Counted from the first letter of the stretch, positions 1 through 6,626 are shown. The stretch: DNA of 12,278 bases from Clostridiales bacterium (GCA_021203685.1 JAJQAS010000193.1:1-12278), one strand, 5' to 3'. Translations and numbers: made by a program. The notes: generated by a model not told the origin, from the sequence alone.

Positions 1-53
1 TCCACCACCTGGCCCATTTTGCCGTTGCAGCCGGAAATGATAATCTTTTGCAT
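1..53 (-). CDS. dapB: 4-hydroxy-tetrahydrodipicolinate reductase, N-terminal fragment (cut by window edge)
   Basis: Only the first 17 codons are inside the window, reading MQKIIISGCNGKMGQVV. The GCNGKMG stretch is the Rossmann NAD(P)H-binding loop (GxxGxMG) that opens DapB proteins, which reduce the DapA product on the way to diaminopimelate and lysine. The gene follows dapA by 11 nt, and its ribosome site GAGGAGG overlaps the dapA stop codon (TGAGGAGGAACGCCATG), so translation is probably coupled. The fragment is short, but the motif together with its place behind asd and dapA makes the call fairly safe. Confidence 0.85.
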   Translation of the reverse strand, partial: MQKIIISGCNGKMGQVV

Positions 54-64
54 GGCGTTCCTCC

Positions 65-958
65 TCAGCCCTGGGGCAGCAGACCCTTTTTCGCCAGGAC
101 AGCGCGGAGCTTCTCCCTGTTGCCTTCGGTGATGTCACACAGGGGCATACGGGTCTCGCTGCTGCAAATGCCCATCATCTCCATGGCCGCCTTGACGGGG
201 ATGGGGTTCACTTCCAGGAAGATGGCTTCGCACAGGTCGTAGCACTCCGCCTGGATGCGTGCGCCCTCGGCGAAGTCGCCCGCCAGACAGGCGTGGGTCA
301 TATCCACCATCGTCTTGGGCTGGATGTTGGACAGCACGGAGATGACGCCCTTGCCGCCCATGGACATGATGGGCACCACCTGGTCGTCGTTGCCGGACCA
401 GATGTTCATCTCGTCGCCGCAGAGGGCGCGGGTGTGTACCACCAGAGAGAAGTTGCCCGAAGCCTCCTTGATGCCGTTGATCATGGGGTGCTTGGAGAGC
501 TGATAATAGGTGTCCGCCGTGAAGGAGATGCCGGTGCGGGAGGGCACGTTGTAGAGGATCATGGGGGTGTTGACCCGGTCCGCGATGTAAGTGTAGTGCT
601 TCACCAGACCGGCCTGGGTGGTCTTGTTGTAATACGGGGTGACCAGCAGCAGGCCGTCCGCGCCGCACTGCTCGGCAAAGAGGCTCAACTCCAGGGCGGT
701 GCTGGTGCAGTTGCTGCCCGTCCCGGCCACCACCTTGCAGCGGTGGTTCACCTTCTCGATGCAGTACCGAATGGCGTCCTTATGCTCCTCCATGTTCATG
801 GTGGAGGACTCGCCGGTGGTGCCGCAGATGCAGATGGCGTCGGTCCCGGCGGCGATCTGCATTTCGATCAGTTCGCCCAGCTTGTCGAAGTCGATGTTGC
901 CATCCTGAAAGGGGGTCACGATCGCAACGCAGGCGCCGGTAAAGATAGGGGTTTTCAT
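65..958 (-). CDS. dapA: 4-hydroxy-tetrahydrodipicolinate synthase
   Basis: DapA condenses pyruvate with aspartate semialdehyde in the cytoplasm, the first step committed to lysine and diaminopimelate (cell-wall) synthesis. The 297-residue protein has the normal length and the TIM-barrel aldolase signatures: GTTGES at 46-51 (Thr47/Thr48), the YYN motif with Tyr110, LYNVPSRTG at 135-143 carrying Tyr136 and Arg141, and GIKEASGN at 162-169 with the Schiff-base lysine at Lys164. These match the Thr44/Tyr107/Tyr133/Arg138/Lys161 set of the E. coli enzyme with a constant shift of three. The start is supported by AAAGGA about 6 nt upstream. It lies 77 nt downstream of asd and just upstream of dapB, which supports one lysine-controlled operon. 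Confidence 0.97.
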   Translation of the reverse strand: MKTPIFTGACVAIVTPFQDGNIDFDKLGELIEMQIAAGTDAICICGTTGESSTMNMEEHKDAIRYCIEKVNHRCKVVAGTGSNCTSTALELSLFAEQCGADGLLLVTPYYNKTTQAGLVKHYTYIADRVNTPMILYNVPSRTGISFTADTYYQLSKHPMINGIKEASGNFSLVVHTRALCGDEMNIWSGNDDQVVPIMSMGGKGVISVLSNIQPKTMVDMTHACLAGDFAEGARIQAECYDLCEAIFLEVNPIPVKAAMEMMGICSSETRMPLCDITEGNREKLRAVLAKKGLLPQG

Positions 959-984
959 AGCGATTTCCTTTCTGACAATAATGT

Positions 985-1029
985 CCAGGCGGTGAATGGA
1001 ACGGGGCCGGGCGGCGGTGTGCCGCCTGG
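985..1029 (-). repeat. Perfect inverted repeat in the asd-dapA gap
   Basis: CCAGGCGG and CCGCCTGG (8 bp each, at 1022-1029 and 985-992) can pair across a 29-nt GC-rich loop in the transcript between the asd stop and the dapA ribosome site. A smaller alternative hairpin, GGCGG-CACA-CCGCC, uses the first arm. No U-tract follows on the minus strand, so it is not a standard terminator. A role in mRNA processing or stability is possible but unproven. Confidence 0.5.
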
Positions 1030-1035
1030 TATCAA

Positions 1036-2130
1036 TTACTTGTGGATAAGGTATCCTTCCGCGGCCAGCAGCTCCGCCAGCAGCACGCCGCCGCCGGCAG
1101 CGCCCCGGAGGGTGTTGTGGCTCAGGCCCACGAACTTGTAGTCATACTGGGTATCCTCCCGCAGGCGGCCCAGAGAGATGGCCATGCCGCCCTCCAGGTC
1201 ACGCTGGAGTTTGGTCTGAGGATAGTTGGGGTCCTCGAAGTAGTGCAGGAACTGTTTGGGGGCGGAGGGCAGCTCCAGCTCCTGGGCGCGGCCCCTGTAG
1301 TTGGCCCAGGTCTCCTTGATCTCCTCGATGGAGGGCTTCTTGCCGTCCTCGAAGCTCATGAACACCGCCGCCATGTGGCCGTCGCTGACGGGGACACGCA
1401 GGCACTGAGAGGTGATGTTGGGGGTGTCGGTATTGACGATTTTTCCATCCTGGATGGTACCCCAAAGCTTCATCGGCTCCTGCTCGGACTTCTCCTCCTC
1501 GCCGCCGATGTAGGGGATGACGTTGTCCACCATCTCGGGCCAGGTCTGGAAGGTCTTTCCCGCGCCGGAAATGGCCTGATAGGTGGTCACCAGGGCCTTG
1601 CTCAGGCCGTACTTCTCCCGCAGGGGGTGCAGGGCGGGGACATAGGACTGGAGTGAGCAGTTGGACTTGACCGCGATAAAGCCCAGTTCGGTGCCCAGGC
1701 GCTTGCGCTGGGCCTCGATGATTTGAATGTGCTGGGGGTTGATCTCCGGCACCACCATGGGCACGTCGGGGGTGAAGCGGTGGGCGGAGTTGTTGGAGAT
1801 GACGGGGCACTCCTTCTGTGCGATCTTCTCCTCCAGGGCCTTGATGGCGTCCTTCTTCATGTTGACGGCGCAGAAGGTGAAGTCGATCTGAGCTACATAG
1901 GCATCCAGATCCTTCTCGATGTCGTAAATCACCATCTCTTTAACGGCTTCCGGCACCGGGGTGGACATCTTCCAGCGGCCCTCCACCGCCTGGGCGTAGG
2001 TCTGGCCCGCGCTGCGGGCAGAGGCGGCCAGAGCGGTCACCTGGAACCAGGGGTGATTTTCCAGCAGGGTCAGGAAACGCTGGCCCACCATGCCGGTGCA
2101 GCCTACGACGCCAACTTTGTACTTTTCCAT
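1036..2130 (-). CDS. asd: Aspartate-semialdehyde dehydrogenase (archaeal/fungal-type)
   Basis: Asd reduces aspartyl phosphate to aspartate semialdehyde with NADPH, feeding lysine/diaminopimelate and the threonine/methionine branch. The 364-residue protein opens with the nucleotide-binding loop GCTGMVGQRF (10-19). SNCS at 156-159 places the nucleophile at Cys158. TTYQAISGAG (182-191) and SDGHMAAVF (249-257, His252) are the other active-site blocks. The sequence style (GCTGMVGQRF, long C-terminal part, SDGH) resembles the archaeal/fungal branch rather than the E. coli-like branch; this subtype is a judgement from motifs. The ribosome site GGAGG lies about 9 nt before the ATG. It is the first gene behind the lysine riboswitch leader and heads the asd-dapA-dapB unit. 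Confidence 0.96.
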   Translation of the reverse strand: MEKYKVGVVGCTGMVGQRFLTLLENHPWFQVTALAASARSAGQTYAQAVEGRWKMSTPVPEAVKEMVIYDIEKDLDAYVAQIDFTFCAVNMKKDAIKALEEKIAQKECPVISNNSAHRFTPDVPMVVPEINPQHIQIIEAQRKRLGTELGFIAVKSNCSLQSYVPALHPLREKYGLSKALVTTYQAISGAGKTFQTWPEMVDNVIPYIGGEEEKSEQEPMKLWGTIQDGKIVNTDTPNITSQCLRVPVSDGHMAAVFMSFEDGKKPSIEEIKETWANYRGRAQELELPSAPKQFLHYFEDPNYPQTKLQRDLEGGMAISLGRLREDTQYDYKFVGLSHNTLRGAAGGGVLLAELLAAEGYLIHK

Positions 2131-2196
2131 TGTAAACGACCTCCAAAGTGTGGATAGGGTATTCTATGCAAATCTGTTTGTTCCGTGCGTCCGGGC

Positions 2197-2242
2197 CAAA
2201 AACAGAAAACAGAATCAGCAGTTGAAAAACCGGCTGATCCTG
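2197..2242 (-). terminator. Intrinsic attenuator terminator of the lysine riboswitch
   Basis: On the minus strand CAGGATCAGC (2233-2242) pairs with GCTGATTCTG (2210-2219), a 10-bp stem with one G-U pair and a 13-nt loop. The U-rich run TTTTCTGTTTTT follows. It lies between the riboswitch and asd, where an expression platform belongs. Confidence 0.88.
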
Positions 2243-2277
2243 TATATAATGTCCTGGCGGGGCAGTTATAAACAAAA

Positions 2278-2473
2278 GCAGACAGCTCTCCATCCGAACG
2301 TACCGGGAACCGGCGGTTCCCGAAGGATGACAGTCGGCAGGCTGTTGGCCTGACGCCCAGGACCGCGCCCCGGCGTGAAGCGACCCTTCGGCGGCGTCCC
2401 CTTTCTCCCCGGAACCGGCGGGCTGCCGAAGCCCTCTCCGCAGATACTGATGAAAGCCGCGCCTCTATTCTGC
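2278..2473 (-). ncRNA. Lysine riboswitch (L box)
   Basis: The leader carries the hallmark L-box blocks in order on the minus strand. First comes an AGAGGCGCGG...CAGTA block (2445-2466, loop E-type side of the P2 arm). Next come GAAAGGGG and CCGAAGGGTCGC in the middle (about 2380-2405), then ACTGTCA (2328-2334), and finally the 3' core GGAGAGCTGTC (2281-2291). P1 is formed by GCAGAATAG (2465-2473) and CTGTCTGC (2278-2285) with one bulge. One arm ends in a perfect 8-bp hairpin, CGGGAACC/GGTTCCCG (2304-2322). It precedes asd-dapA-dapB, the expected target pathway. The 3' strand of P1 can also pair with the 5' arm of the downstream terminator, so lysine binding should favour termination. This is a confident family call from motifs; the switching logic is inferred from base pairing. 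Confidence 0.93.
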
Positions 2474-2486
2474 ATAGCGTGGCTTT

Positions 2487-2515
2487 ATCGTAGCATATTT
2501 CCGTTTTTTCGTCAA
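2487..2515 (-). promoter_or_regulatory. Promoter of the asd-dapA-dapB operon
   Basis: Minus strand TTGACG (2510-2515), a 17-nt spacer and TACGAT (2487-2492). Transcription would start near 2480, just outside riboswitch helix P1, leaving a leader of about 350 nt before the asd start codon. Confidence 0.8.
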
Positions 2516-2630
2516 GACGGCAGCGGCAAAAGAAGCATAAAATAACGGCCTTTCGCCGCCGAAAAATTGTTCACGCCGTCAGAACGCGCCTCCGCGCGAA
2601 AAATCCATTGCAAAAGAGGAACCCCACTCT

Positions 2631-3653
2631 ATGAAAACAAGCGACTTTTACTACGACCTCCCCCAGGAGCTCATTGCCCAGACCCCCCTCCAGCGGCGGG
2701 ACGCTTCCCGGCTGATGGTGCTGGACAAGACCACCGGCGCCATTGCGCACCGGCATTTTTACGATCTGCCGGAGTACCTGCGCCCCGGCGACTGCCTGGT
2801 GCTCAACGACTCCAGAGTGCTGCCCGCCCGTCTCATTGGCCACCGGCCCACCGGCGGCGCGGCGGAGATTTTGCTGCTGGTGGATAAGGGGGACAACGTG
2901 TGGGAGTGCCTGGTGCGGCCGGGGAAAAAACTCCGCACTGGGGCCACCGTCACCTTCGGCGACGGCCAGCTCACCGCGGAGATCCAGGAAGTGCTGCCCG
3001 ACGGCAACCGCCTGGTCAGGTTCCACTACCAGGGCATTTTCCTGGAGGTGCTGGAGGAGCTGGGCCGGATGCCGCTCCCTCCTTACATCAAGGAGGAGTT
3101 GCAAGACCAGGAGCGGTACCAGACCGTCTACTCCAAGGTGGTGGGCAGCGCCGCCGCGCCGACGGCGGGCCTGCACTTCACCCCGGCGCTGCTGGAGCAG
3201 GTTCAGGCGATGGGAGTGCGGCTGTGCTATGTGACCCTCCACGTGGGGCTGGGGACCTTCCGCCCGGTGAAGGCGGAGGACGTAGAAGACCACGATATGC
3301 ACTCGGAATACTGCGTGGTCTCCCCTGAGGCGGCGAAACTCATCACCGAGACCAAGCGAAACGGAGGCCGGGGGGGCTGCGTGGGCACCACCTCCTGCCG
3401 GACGGTGGAGTCCTTCGCCAACGAGGACGGCACCATGGACCCCCACGCCGGGTGGACGAACATTTTCATCTACCCTGGCTACCGGTTCAAGTGTCTCGAC
3501 GCGTTGGTGACCAACTTCCATCTGCCAGAGTCCACCCTGCTGATGCTGGTCTCCGCTCTGGCGGGACGGGAGCATGTTTTGAATGCCTATGAGGAAGCAG
3601 TGAAAAATAAATACCGTTTTTTCAGTTTTGGAGACGCCATGTGTATTCTTTAA
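2631..3653 (+). CDS. queA: S-adenosylmethionine:tRNA ribosyltransferase-isomerase
   Basis: QueA moves the ribosyl part of S-adenosylmethionine onto preQ1 in the wobble position of GUN-anticodon tRNAs, making epoxyqueuosine. The 340-residue length is typical. Family blocks are present from end to end: LVLNDSRVLPARL (57-69), PLPPYIK (148-154), the signature AAAPTAGLHFT (174-184), LHVGLGTFRPV (203-213), HSEYC (224-228), VGTTSCRTVES (251-261) and NFHLPESTLLMLVSAL (295-310). The ATG sits about 10 nt after AAGAGGA. It is divergent from the lysine operon; no convincing -10/-35 pair was found in the 115 bp upstream (TAAAAT at about 2537 lacks a well-placed -35). It stands alone and ends before a bidirectional terminator. 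Confidence 0.97.
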   Translation: MKTSDFYYDLPQELIAQTPLQRRDASRLMVLDKTTGAIAHRHFYDLPEYLRPGDCLVLNDSRVLPARLIGHRPTGGAAEILLLVDKGDNVWECLVRPGKKLRTGATVTFGDGQLTAEIQEVLPDGNRLVRFHYQGIFLEVLEELGRMPLPPYIKEELQDQERYQTVYSKVVGSAAAPTAGLHFTPALLEQVQAMGVRLCYVTLHVGLGTFRPVKAEDVEDHDMHSEYCVVSPEAAKLITETKRNGGRGGCVGTTSCRTVESFANEDGTMDPHAGWTNIFIYPGYRFKCLDALVTNFHLPESTLLMLVSALAGREHVLNAYEEAVKNKYRFFSFGDAMCIL

Positions 3654-3747
3654 CATTCGAAATATATTGCCAGTAAATGGGAAGCCTTGCCCCACAAAAA
3701 AGACTTCTTTTCCAACTGGGAACCTGTGTTGACAGTCTCTTTTAGCG

Positions 3748-3786
3748 CAGAAAAAGCAGGCTGTACCGCGCTGCCTGCTTTTTCTG
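3748..3786. terminator. Bidirectional terminator between queA and the toxin gene
   Basis: A perfect 14-bp inverted repeat, CAGAAAAAGCAGGC (3748-3761) and GCCTGCTTTTTCTG (3773-3786), with an 11-nt loop. The arms carry A and T runs on either side, so the hairpin can end transcripts from queA (+) and from the toxin-antitoxin pair (-), whose stop codon abuts it. Confidence 0.85.
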
Positions 3787-3788
3787 GC

Positions 3789-4061
3789 TCAAAATAAATC
3801 GCTGTGTGTCCCGGTTCTGAGCAGCAGCAGTGCCAACTCTGTTCCGTTTATGTCATAGAGCAGCAGCCAGTCCGGCGTAATATGACATTCCCGGACGCCG
3901 TTGTAGTTGCCGCTGAGAACATGGTCGCGGTGTTTCGCGTCAAGCGGCTGTCCAGCTGCGAGCTGGTCAACGACCCTTTCCAGGAGCTTCATATTGTAAC
4001 CACGTTTGACTGCGGTTTTGTAATCCTTCCGGAACCGGGCAGAGGGTACAATTTCATACAT
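3789..4061 (-). CDS. yafQ: YafQ-family mRNA interferase toxin (RelE superfamily)
   Basis: Toxins of this family cut mRNA on the ribosome and are held inactive by the antitoxin encoded just upstream. The 90-residue protein starts MYEIVPSARFRKDYK and ends RTGTHSDLF, both typical of YafQ. The residues tied to catalysis in E. coli YafQ have clear counterparts: a histidine in KHRDH (His44 or His47), ECHITPDW with His60, Asp64 and Trp65, and the C-terminal His86 and Phe90. All are present, so the toxin looks intact. It overlaps the antitoxin gene by 8 nt; its ribosome site AAGGAGGA lies inside the end of that gene, suggesting coupled translation. The terminator begins right after its stop codon. 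Confidence 0.92.
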   Translation of the reverse strand: MYEIVPSARFRKDYKTAVKRGYNMKLLERVVDQLAAGQPLDAKHRDHVLSGNYNGVRECHITPDWLLLYDINGTELALLLLRTGTHSDLF

Positions 4062-4335
4062 CCGCCTCTTCCTCCTTCATGAACTGCGCAAAAGAGGAAT
4101 AACGTTTGTACCGTTCCGCGTGCTTCGCCATCTCGTCCCGCTCCCTGATCGCGGCAAGGGTGTCCGCGTTCGGGTTTTCCCGTTGGATCGCAAAGGGAAT
4201 GGCATTTTCACGAACAGACTGCCGGAGAAAGATGTTGATTGCCGTAGACAGATCCATCCCAAGGTCGGCAAAGAGCACCTGAGCCTGAGCCTTCACATCC
4301 GCGTCGATTGAGATACTGGTGGATACTTTAGCCAT
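4054..4335 (-). CDS. dinJ: RelB/DinJ-family antitoxin
   Basis: The 93-residue protein has the ribbon-helix-helix N-terminus of DinJ antitoxins (SISIDADVKAQAQVLFADLG, about 7-26, then MDLSTAINIFLRQSV). This part dimerises and binds the operator. A charged C-terminal tail (about 50-93) would wrap around the toxin. It precedes and overlaps the YafQ-type toxin gene, the normal order for this class, in which the antitoxin usually represses its own promoter and the complex represses more strongly. The start has GGAGG 7 nt upstream and a consensus promoter. By eye these two genes are less GC-rich than queA and hemW, which would fit acquisition by transfer. Confidence 0.92.
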   Translation of the reverse strand: MAKVSTSISIDADVKAQAQVLFADLGMDLSTAINIFLRQSVRENAIPFAIQRENPNADTLAAIRERDEMAKHAERYKRYSSFAQFMKEEEADV

Positions 4336-4357
4336 TTTGCTGCCTCCAATCTGTTAT

Positions 4358-4382
4358 GTTATATTTATATTATATATCTAAC
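4358..4382. promoter_or_regulatory. Candidate antitoxin operator over the -10 box
   Basis: An imperfect, AT-rich palindrome (GTTATAT ... ATATCTAAC) covers the -10 region of the antitoxin promoter, where a RelB/DinJ ribbon-helix-helix dimer would be expected to bind. The symmetry is weak and AT-rich DNA gives chance palindromes, so this is only a suggestion. Confidence 0.3.
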
Positions 4383-4397
4383 TTGTTGTTTTGTCAA
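4369..4397 (-). promoter_or_regulatory. Promoter of the toxin-antitoxin operon
   Basis: Minus strand TTGACA (4392-4397), exactly 17 nt, TATAAT (4369-4374): a perfect sigma-A consensus, about 34 bp ahead of the antitoxin start. Such a strong promoter usually needs repression, as expected for an autoregulated toxin-antitoxin pair. Confidence 0.9.
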
Positions 4398-4478
4398 TTT
4401 ATTTTGCGTTTTTTTACTTATTTCGAGCACAAAGGGTGTTATCAACAATGAAAAACCCTTCCTCCCTGCCGCATAACC

Positions 4479-4487
4479 TGTTATAAT
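4479..4487 (+). promoter_or_regulatory. Extended -10 promoter of hemW
   Basis: TGTTATAAT is an extended -10 (TGn plus perfect TATAAT), 45 bp before the hemW ATG. No good -35 is present at 16-18 nt upstream, which an extended -10 can make up for. Confidence 0.6.
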
Positions 4488-4532
4488 GGGACTCAGAAAA
4501 ACGATACCACCAGAAACGGAGCTGAATACCCG

Positions 4533-5855
4533 ATGTTTGGCAATAGAAAAAGCCCCACCCCAAAGAAACGACACAAAAAACCGGTCACCAACCTGAAAAC
4601 CGTTCGCCAGCACCAAAAGAGGGAAGAAAAGCGCATTAAGGAGCTGGAACGGAGCCTTCGGGACCGGACGCTGGGCGTCTACATCCACATTCCCTTTTGC
4701 AAGAGCAAGTGCGCCTATTGCGATTTTTACTCCCTGCCCGGCCATGAGAGCCGAATGGACGCTTACGCCCTGGCGCTGGCCGCTAACCTCAACGAGCTGG
4801 CCCCCAGCATGGCCTCCTATACGGTGGACACCGTCTACCTGGGCGGCGGCACGCCCTCCATCTTCGGGGAGCAACGGCTGAAAAATCTGCTGAACCTAGT
4901 AATCAAGACGCTGCACCTGGCCAAGGACTGCGAGTTCACCATGGAGTGCAACCCGGACAGCGTGACCCCCTCCCTCATCCGCACCGTGCGCAAGGCCGGG
5001 GTCAACCGCATCTCCCTGGGAATGCAGTCCGCCCAGGACGACGAACTGCGGGCGGTGGGCCGCCCCCACACCATGGAGCAGACCCGTAAGGCGGTGCAGG
5101 CCATCCGCAAAGGAAAGATCAAAAACCTCAGTTTAGATTTGATTTACGGCCTGCCGGGGCAGACCATGGAGAGCTGGCAGGCCAGCGTAGAGGAGGCCAT
5201 CGCCCTGGGGCCGGAGCACCTCTCCCTCTACGCCCTGACGCTGGAGGAAGGGACCCCCCTGTGGGCTGCGCGGGAGCGCACCCCGATGGCCGACGACGAC
5301 GAGCAGGCCGACCGCTACCTGTGGGCGGTGGAACGGCTGAAAACCGCCGGGTATGAGCAGTACGAAATTTCCAACTTCGCCATGCCAGGCTATGCCTCCC
5401 GGCACAACCAGAAGTATTGGCGGGGGGAGGAGTATGTTGGCTTTGGCCCCGCCGCCCACTCCGACTTCGGCGGCTGCCGCTACAGCTACATCGCTGACCT
5501 GGAGGGCTACATCGACGGCATGGCCAGCGGCAGGGAGCTGGTGGCCGAGTCGGAGCAGATCCCCGAAAAGGAGCGGGCCAGAGAGTACCTGATGTTCCGC
5601 CTGCGTACCGCAGAGGGCATTTTGCAGGAGGAATACCATCGGCTGTTCCGCATGAACTTTGCCCCGCTCCAAAACAAACTGGAGGAATACGCCGCCCAGG
5701 GCTGGGCTGTCAGCGAAAAGGGGCGGTGGCACTTCACGCCGGAGGGCTTTCTGCGCTCCAACCTCCTCATCGGGGAGATTTTGGAGGCACAGGAGGCCGA
5801 CATGGTGAAAAACTCCGCCGTCAACTTGCGGGGGACCCCGTTCGCCAACGGCTGA
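4533..5855 (+). CDS. hemW: Radical SAM heme chaperone HemW
   Basis: HemW is a radical-SAM protein that carries heme for insertion into target proteins; it is often misnamed oxygen-independent coproporphyrinogen oxidase. The [4Fe-4S] motif CKSKCAYC gives Cys56, Cys60 and Cys63 and is followed by Asp-Phe, not by the extra cysteine of true HemN (CxxxCxxCxC). Later blocks fit the family: GGGTPS (104-109), ECNPDS, ISLGMQS, DLIYGLPGQT, HLSLYALTLEEGT, YEISNFA and the HNQKYWRG...GFGPAAHS region, then a C-terminal HemN_C-like domain. At 440 residues it is longer than usual because about 46 lysine/arginine-rich residues precede the conserved LGVYIHIPF. No ATG, GTG or TTG lies between the first ATG and the cluster motif. 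A GGAG lies about 12 nt before the ATG. Confidence 0.93.
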   Translation: MFGNRKSPTPKKRHKKPVTNLKTVRQHQKREEKRIKELERSLRDRTLGVYIHIPFCKSKCAYCDFYSLPGHESRMDAYALALAANLNELAPSMASYTVDTVYLGGGTPSIFGEQRLKNLLNLVIKTLHLAKDCEFTMECNPDSVTPSLIRTVRKAGVNRISLGMQSAQDDELRAVGRPHTMEQTRKAVQAIRKGKIKNLSLDLIYGLPGQTMESWQASVEEAIALGPEHLSLYALTLEEGTPLWAARERTPMADDDEQADRYLWAVERLKTAGYEQYEISNFAMPGYASRHNQKYWRGEEYVGFGPAAHSDFGGCRYSYIADLEGYIDGMASGRELVAESEQIPEKERAREYLMFRLRTAEGILQEEYHRLFRMNFAPLQNKLEEYAAQGWAVSEKGRWHFTPEGFLRSNLLIGEILEAQEADMVKNSAVNLRGTPFANG

Positions 5856-5911
5856 CCTGCGGTGGAGGAATTTACTTTGCAGGAAATACTGCATTTGCCG
5901 TCAGTTCTCCC

Positions 5912-5940
5912 TTGTTTTTCCCAGAAAAATCGGCTATACT
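5912..5940 (+). promoter_or_regulatory. Promoter of the lipoprotein gene
   Basis: TTGTTT (5912-5917), a 17-nt spacer and TATACT (5935-5940), 66 bp before the lipoprotein ATG and after hemW. No terminator was seen after hemW, so read-through may add to this promoter. The next gene (6650) has no clear promoter of its own and may also depend on it. Confidence 0.7.
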
Positions 5941-6006
5941 AATCAAAGGTTTGCGTCGCTCCCGTGCGGCGCTGCCGGATACCCTGATTTTATTGGAGGC
6001 AGGAGC

Positions 6007-6450
6007 ATGAAACTGTGGGGCATAGGAAAGTGGTGCGTCACCGCGCTGTTGGTGGCGGGACTGTGCGGGTGCGGTCAGAACGCCGGGGACGGCTCCGCCT
6101 CCGTGGCCGAGACCTCCGCCACCGCCAGCGTGGAGGAAGTGGTGGTGGAGCCGGATTACATCATCTACCCCGCCTTTACCGACAAGACCTTCACCGCGGA
6201 TAACCATATGCTGACCATGTCCAACAGCAAGAACAACGAAGTGGACTTCCTGTTCGTCATCGCGGACTACGACGGGACCGTCCTCTATACCAGCGAGGCC
6301 GTGGCCCCCGGCGAAAAAGTTCAGTGGGACGTGACCGAGCGGTGGCATGGCCGGAGCCACACCATTTATATCACCTGCACCCCTGTCCTGGCGGACGGAA
6401 CGGAGGGCAATCCCTCCACCCAGGAGATTTTGATCACGATTGATTTGTAA
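6007..6450 (+). CDS. Small secreted lipoprotein, function unknown
   Basis: The N-terminus (MKLWGIGKWCVTALLVAGLCGC) is a lipoprotein signal peptide: a lysine-bearing start, a hydrophobic core and a lipobox LCGC with Cys22 as the likely lipidated residue. A Ser/Thr/Ala-rich spacer (about 23-45) leads into a domain of about 100 residues with alternating hydrophobic strands (DFLFVIADYDGTVLYTS, VAPGEKVQWDV, HTIYITCTPVL, QEILITIDL). I read this as an immunoglobulin-like beta sandwich, similar in feel to surface proteins of gut Clostridia with a DGTVLYTS...APG pattern. No catalytic residues stand out. GGAGG precedes the ATG and a promoter lies upstream. The MITE-like element sits directly after the stop codon. 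The function is not known. Confidence 0.82.
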   Translation: MKLWGIGKWCVTALLVAGLCGCGQNAGDGSASVAETSATASVEEVVVEPDYIIYPAFTDKTFTADNHMLTMSNSKNNEVDFLFVIADYDGTVLYTSEAVAPGEKVQWDVTERWHGRSHTIYITCTPVLADGTEGNPSTQEILITIDL

Positions 6451-6452
6451 CA

Positions 6453-6626
6453 AGCGATTAGCTGTTAGCTGCTAGCCGTTTGTCAGGCACTGCAAGCCGA
6501 AAGCGAACAGCAAATGACAAAACGCGTTGTTGTCCTTTTGAATAAACAACTGATTCAAAACGCAGCGCTTAGAAAAGCGCACCACCTGGCTACGAGCTAA
6601 TAGCTAATAGCTAAAAGCTAAGCGCT
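6453..6626. mobile_element. MITE-like 174-bp element with TTAGCTn-heptad terminal inverted repeats
   Basis: The left end reads AGCGATTAGCTGTTAGCTGC then TAGCC (6453-6477). The right end (6588-6626), read on the other strand, has the same form, AGCGC followed by TTAGCTn units and GTAGCC, with two extra heptads. The outer ends AGCG/CGCT match, and AACA lies on both sides (6449-6452 and 6627-6630; TAACA at 6448-6452 and 6626-6630 if the last T belongs to the target), as in a target-site duplication. Inside are three more inverted repeats: TTTGTCA/TGACAAA (6479-6521), TTTTGAAT/ATTCAAAA (6536-6560) and GCGCTT/AAGCGC (6565-6580). There is no convincing ORF. The form fits a non-autonomous miniature element moved by a transposase encoded elsewhere; a structured repeat RNA is the alternative. 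Confidence 0.75.

Noticed and set aside
2266..2475. Small minus-strand open frame (69 codons) in the asd leader
   Set aside because: It lies almost exactly on the lysine riboswitch, and RNA structure explains the sequence better; there is no convincing ribosome site.
2131..2480. T-box leader before asd
   Set aside because: No T-box sequence or specifier loop was seen; the conserved blocks match the lysine riboswitch instead.
2571..3695. Long open frame on the minus strand across queA (374 codons)
   Set aside because: It mirrors queA in GC-rich DNA; the protein is His/Gly/Val/Gln-rich low-complexity sequence without domains, whereas queA on the other strand has all family motifs.
3660..3747. 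Weak long-range pairing after queA (CCAGT ... ACTGG with GGGAA/TTTCC)
   Set aside because: Short, interrupted arms and no T-tract; the strong hairpin at 3748-3786 is a better terminator. Nothing else was seen in this gap.
4365..4874. Minus-strand open frame overlapping the start of hemW
   Set aside because: It runs antisense through hemW and the toxin-antitoxin promoter and has no recognisable domain.
6456..6620. Possible CRISPR-like or iteron array, from the repeated TTAGCT units
   Set aside because: The units are contiguous 7-mers with no spacers, and the two clusters are inverted relative to each other, which fits terminal inverted repeats and not an array or replication iterons.
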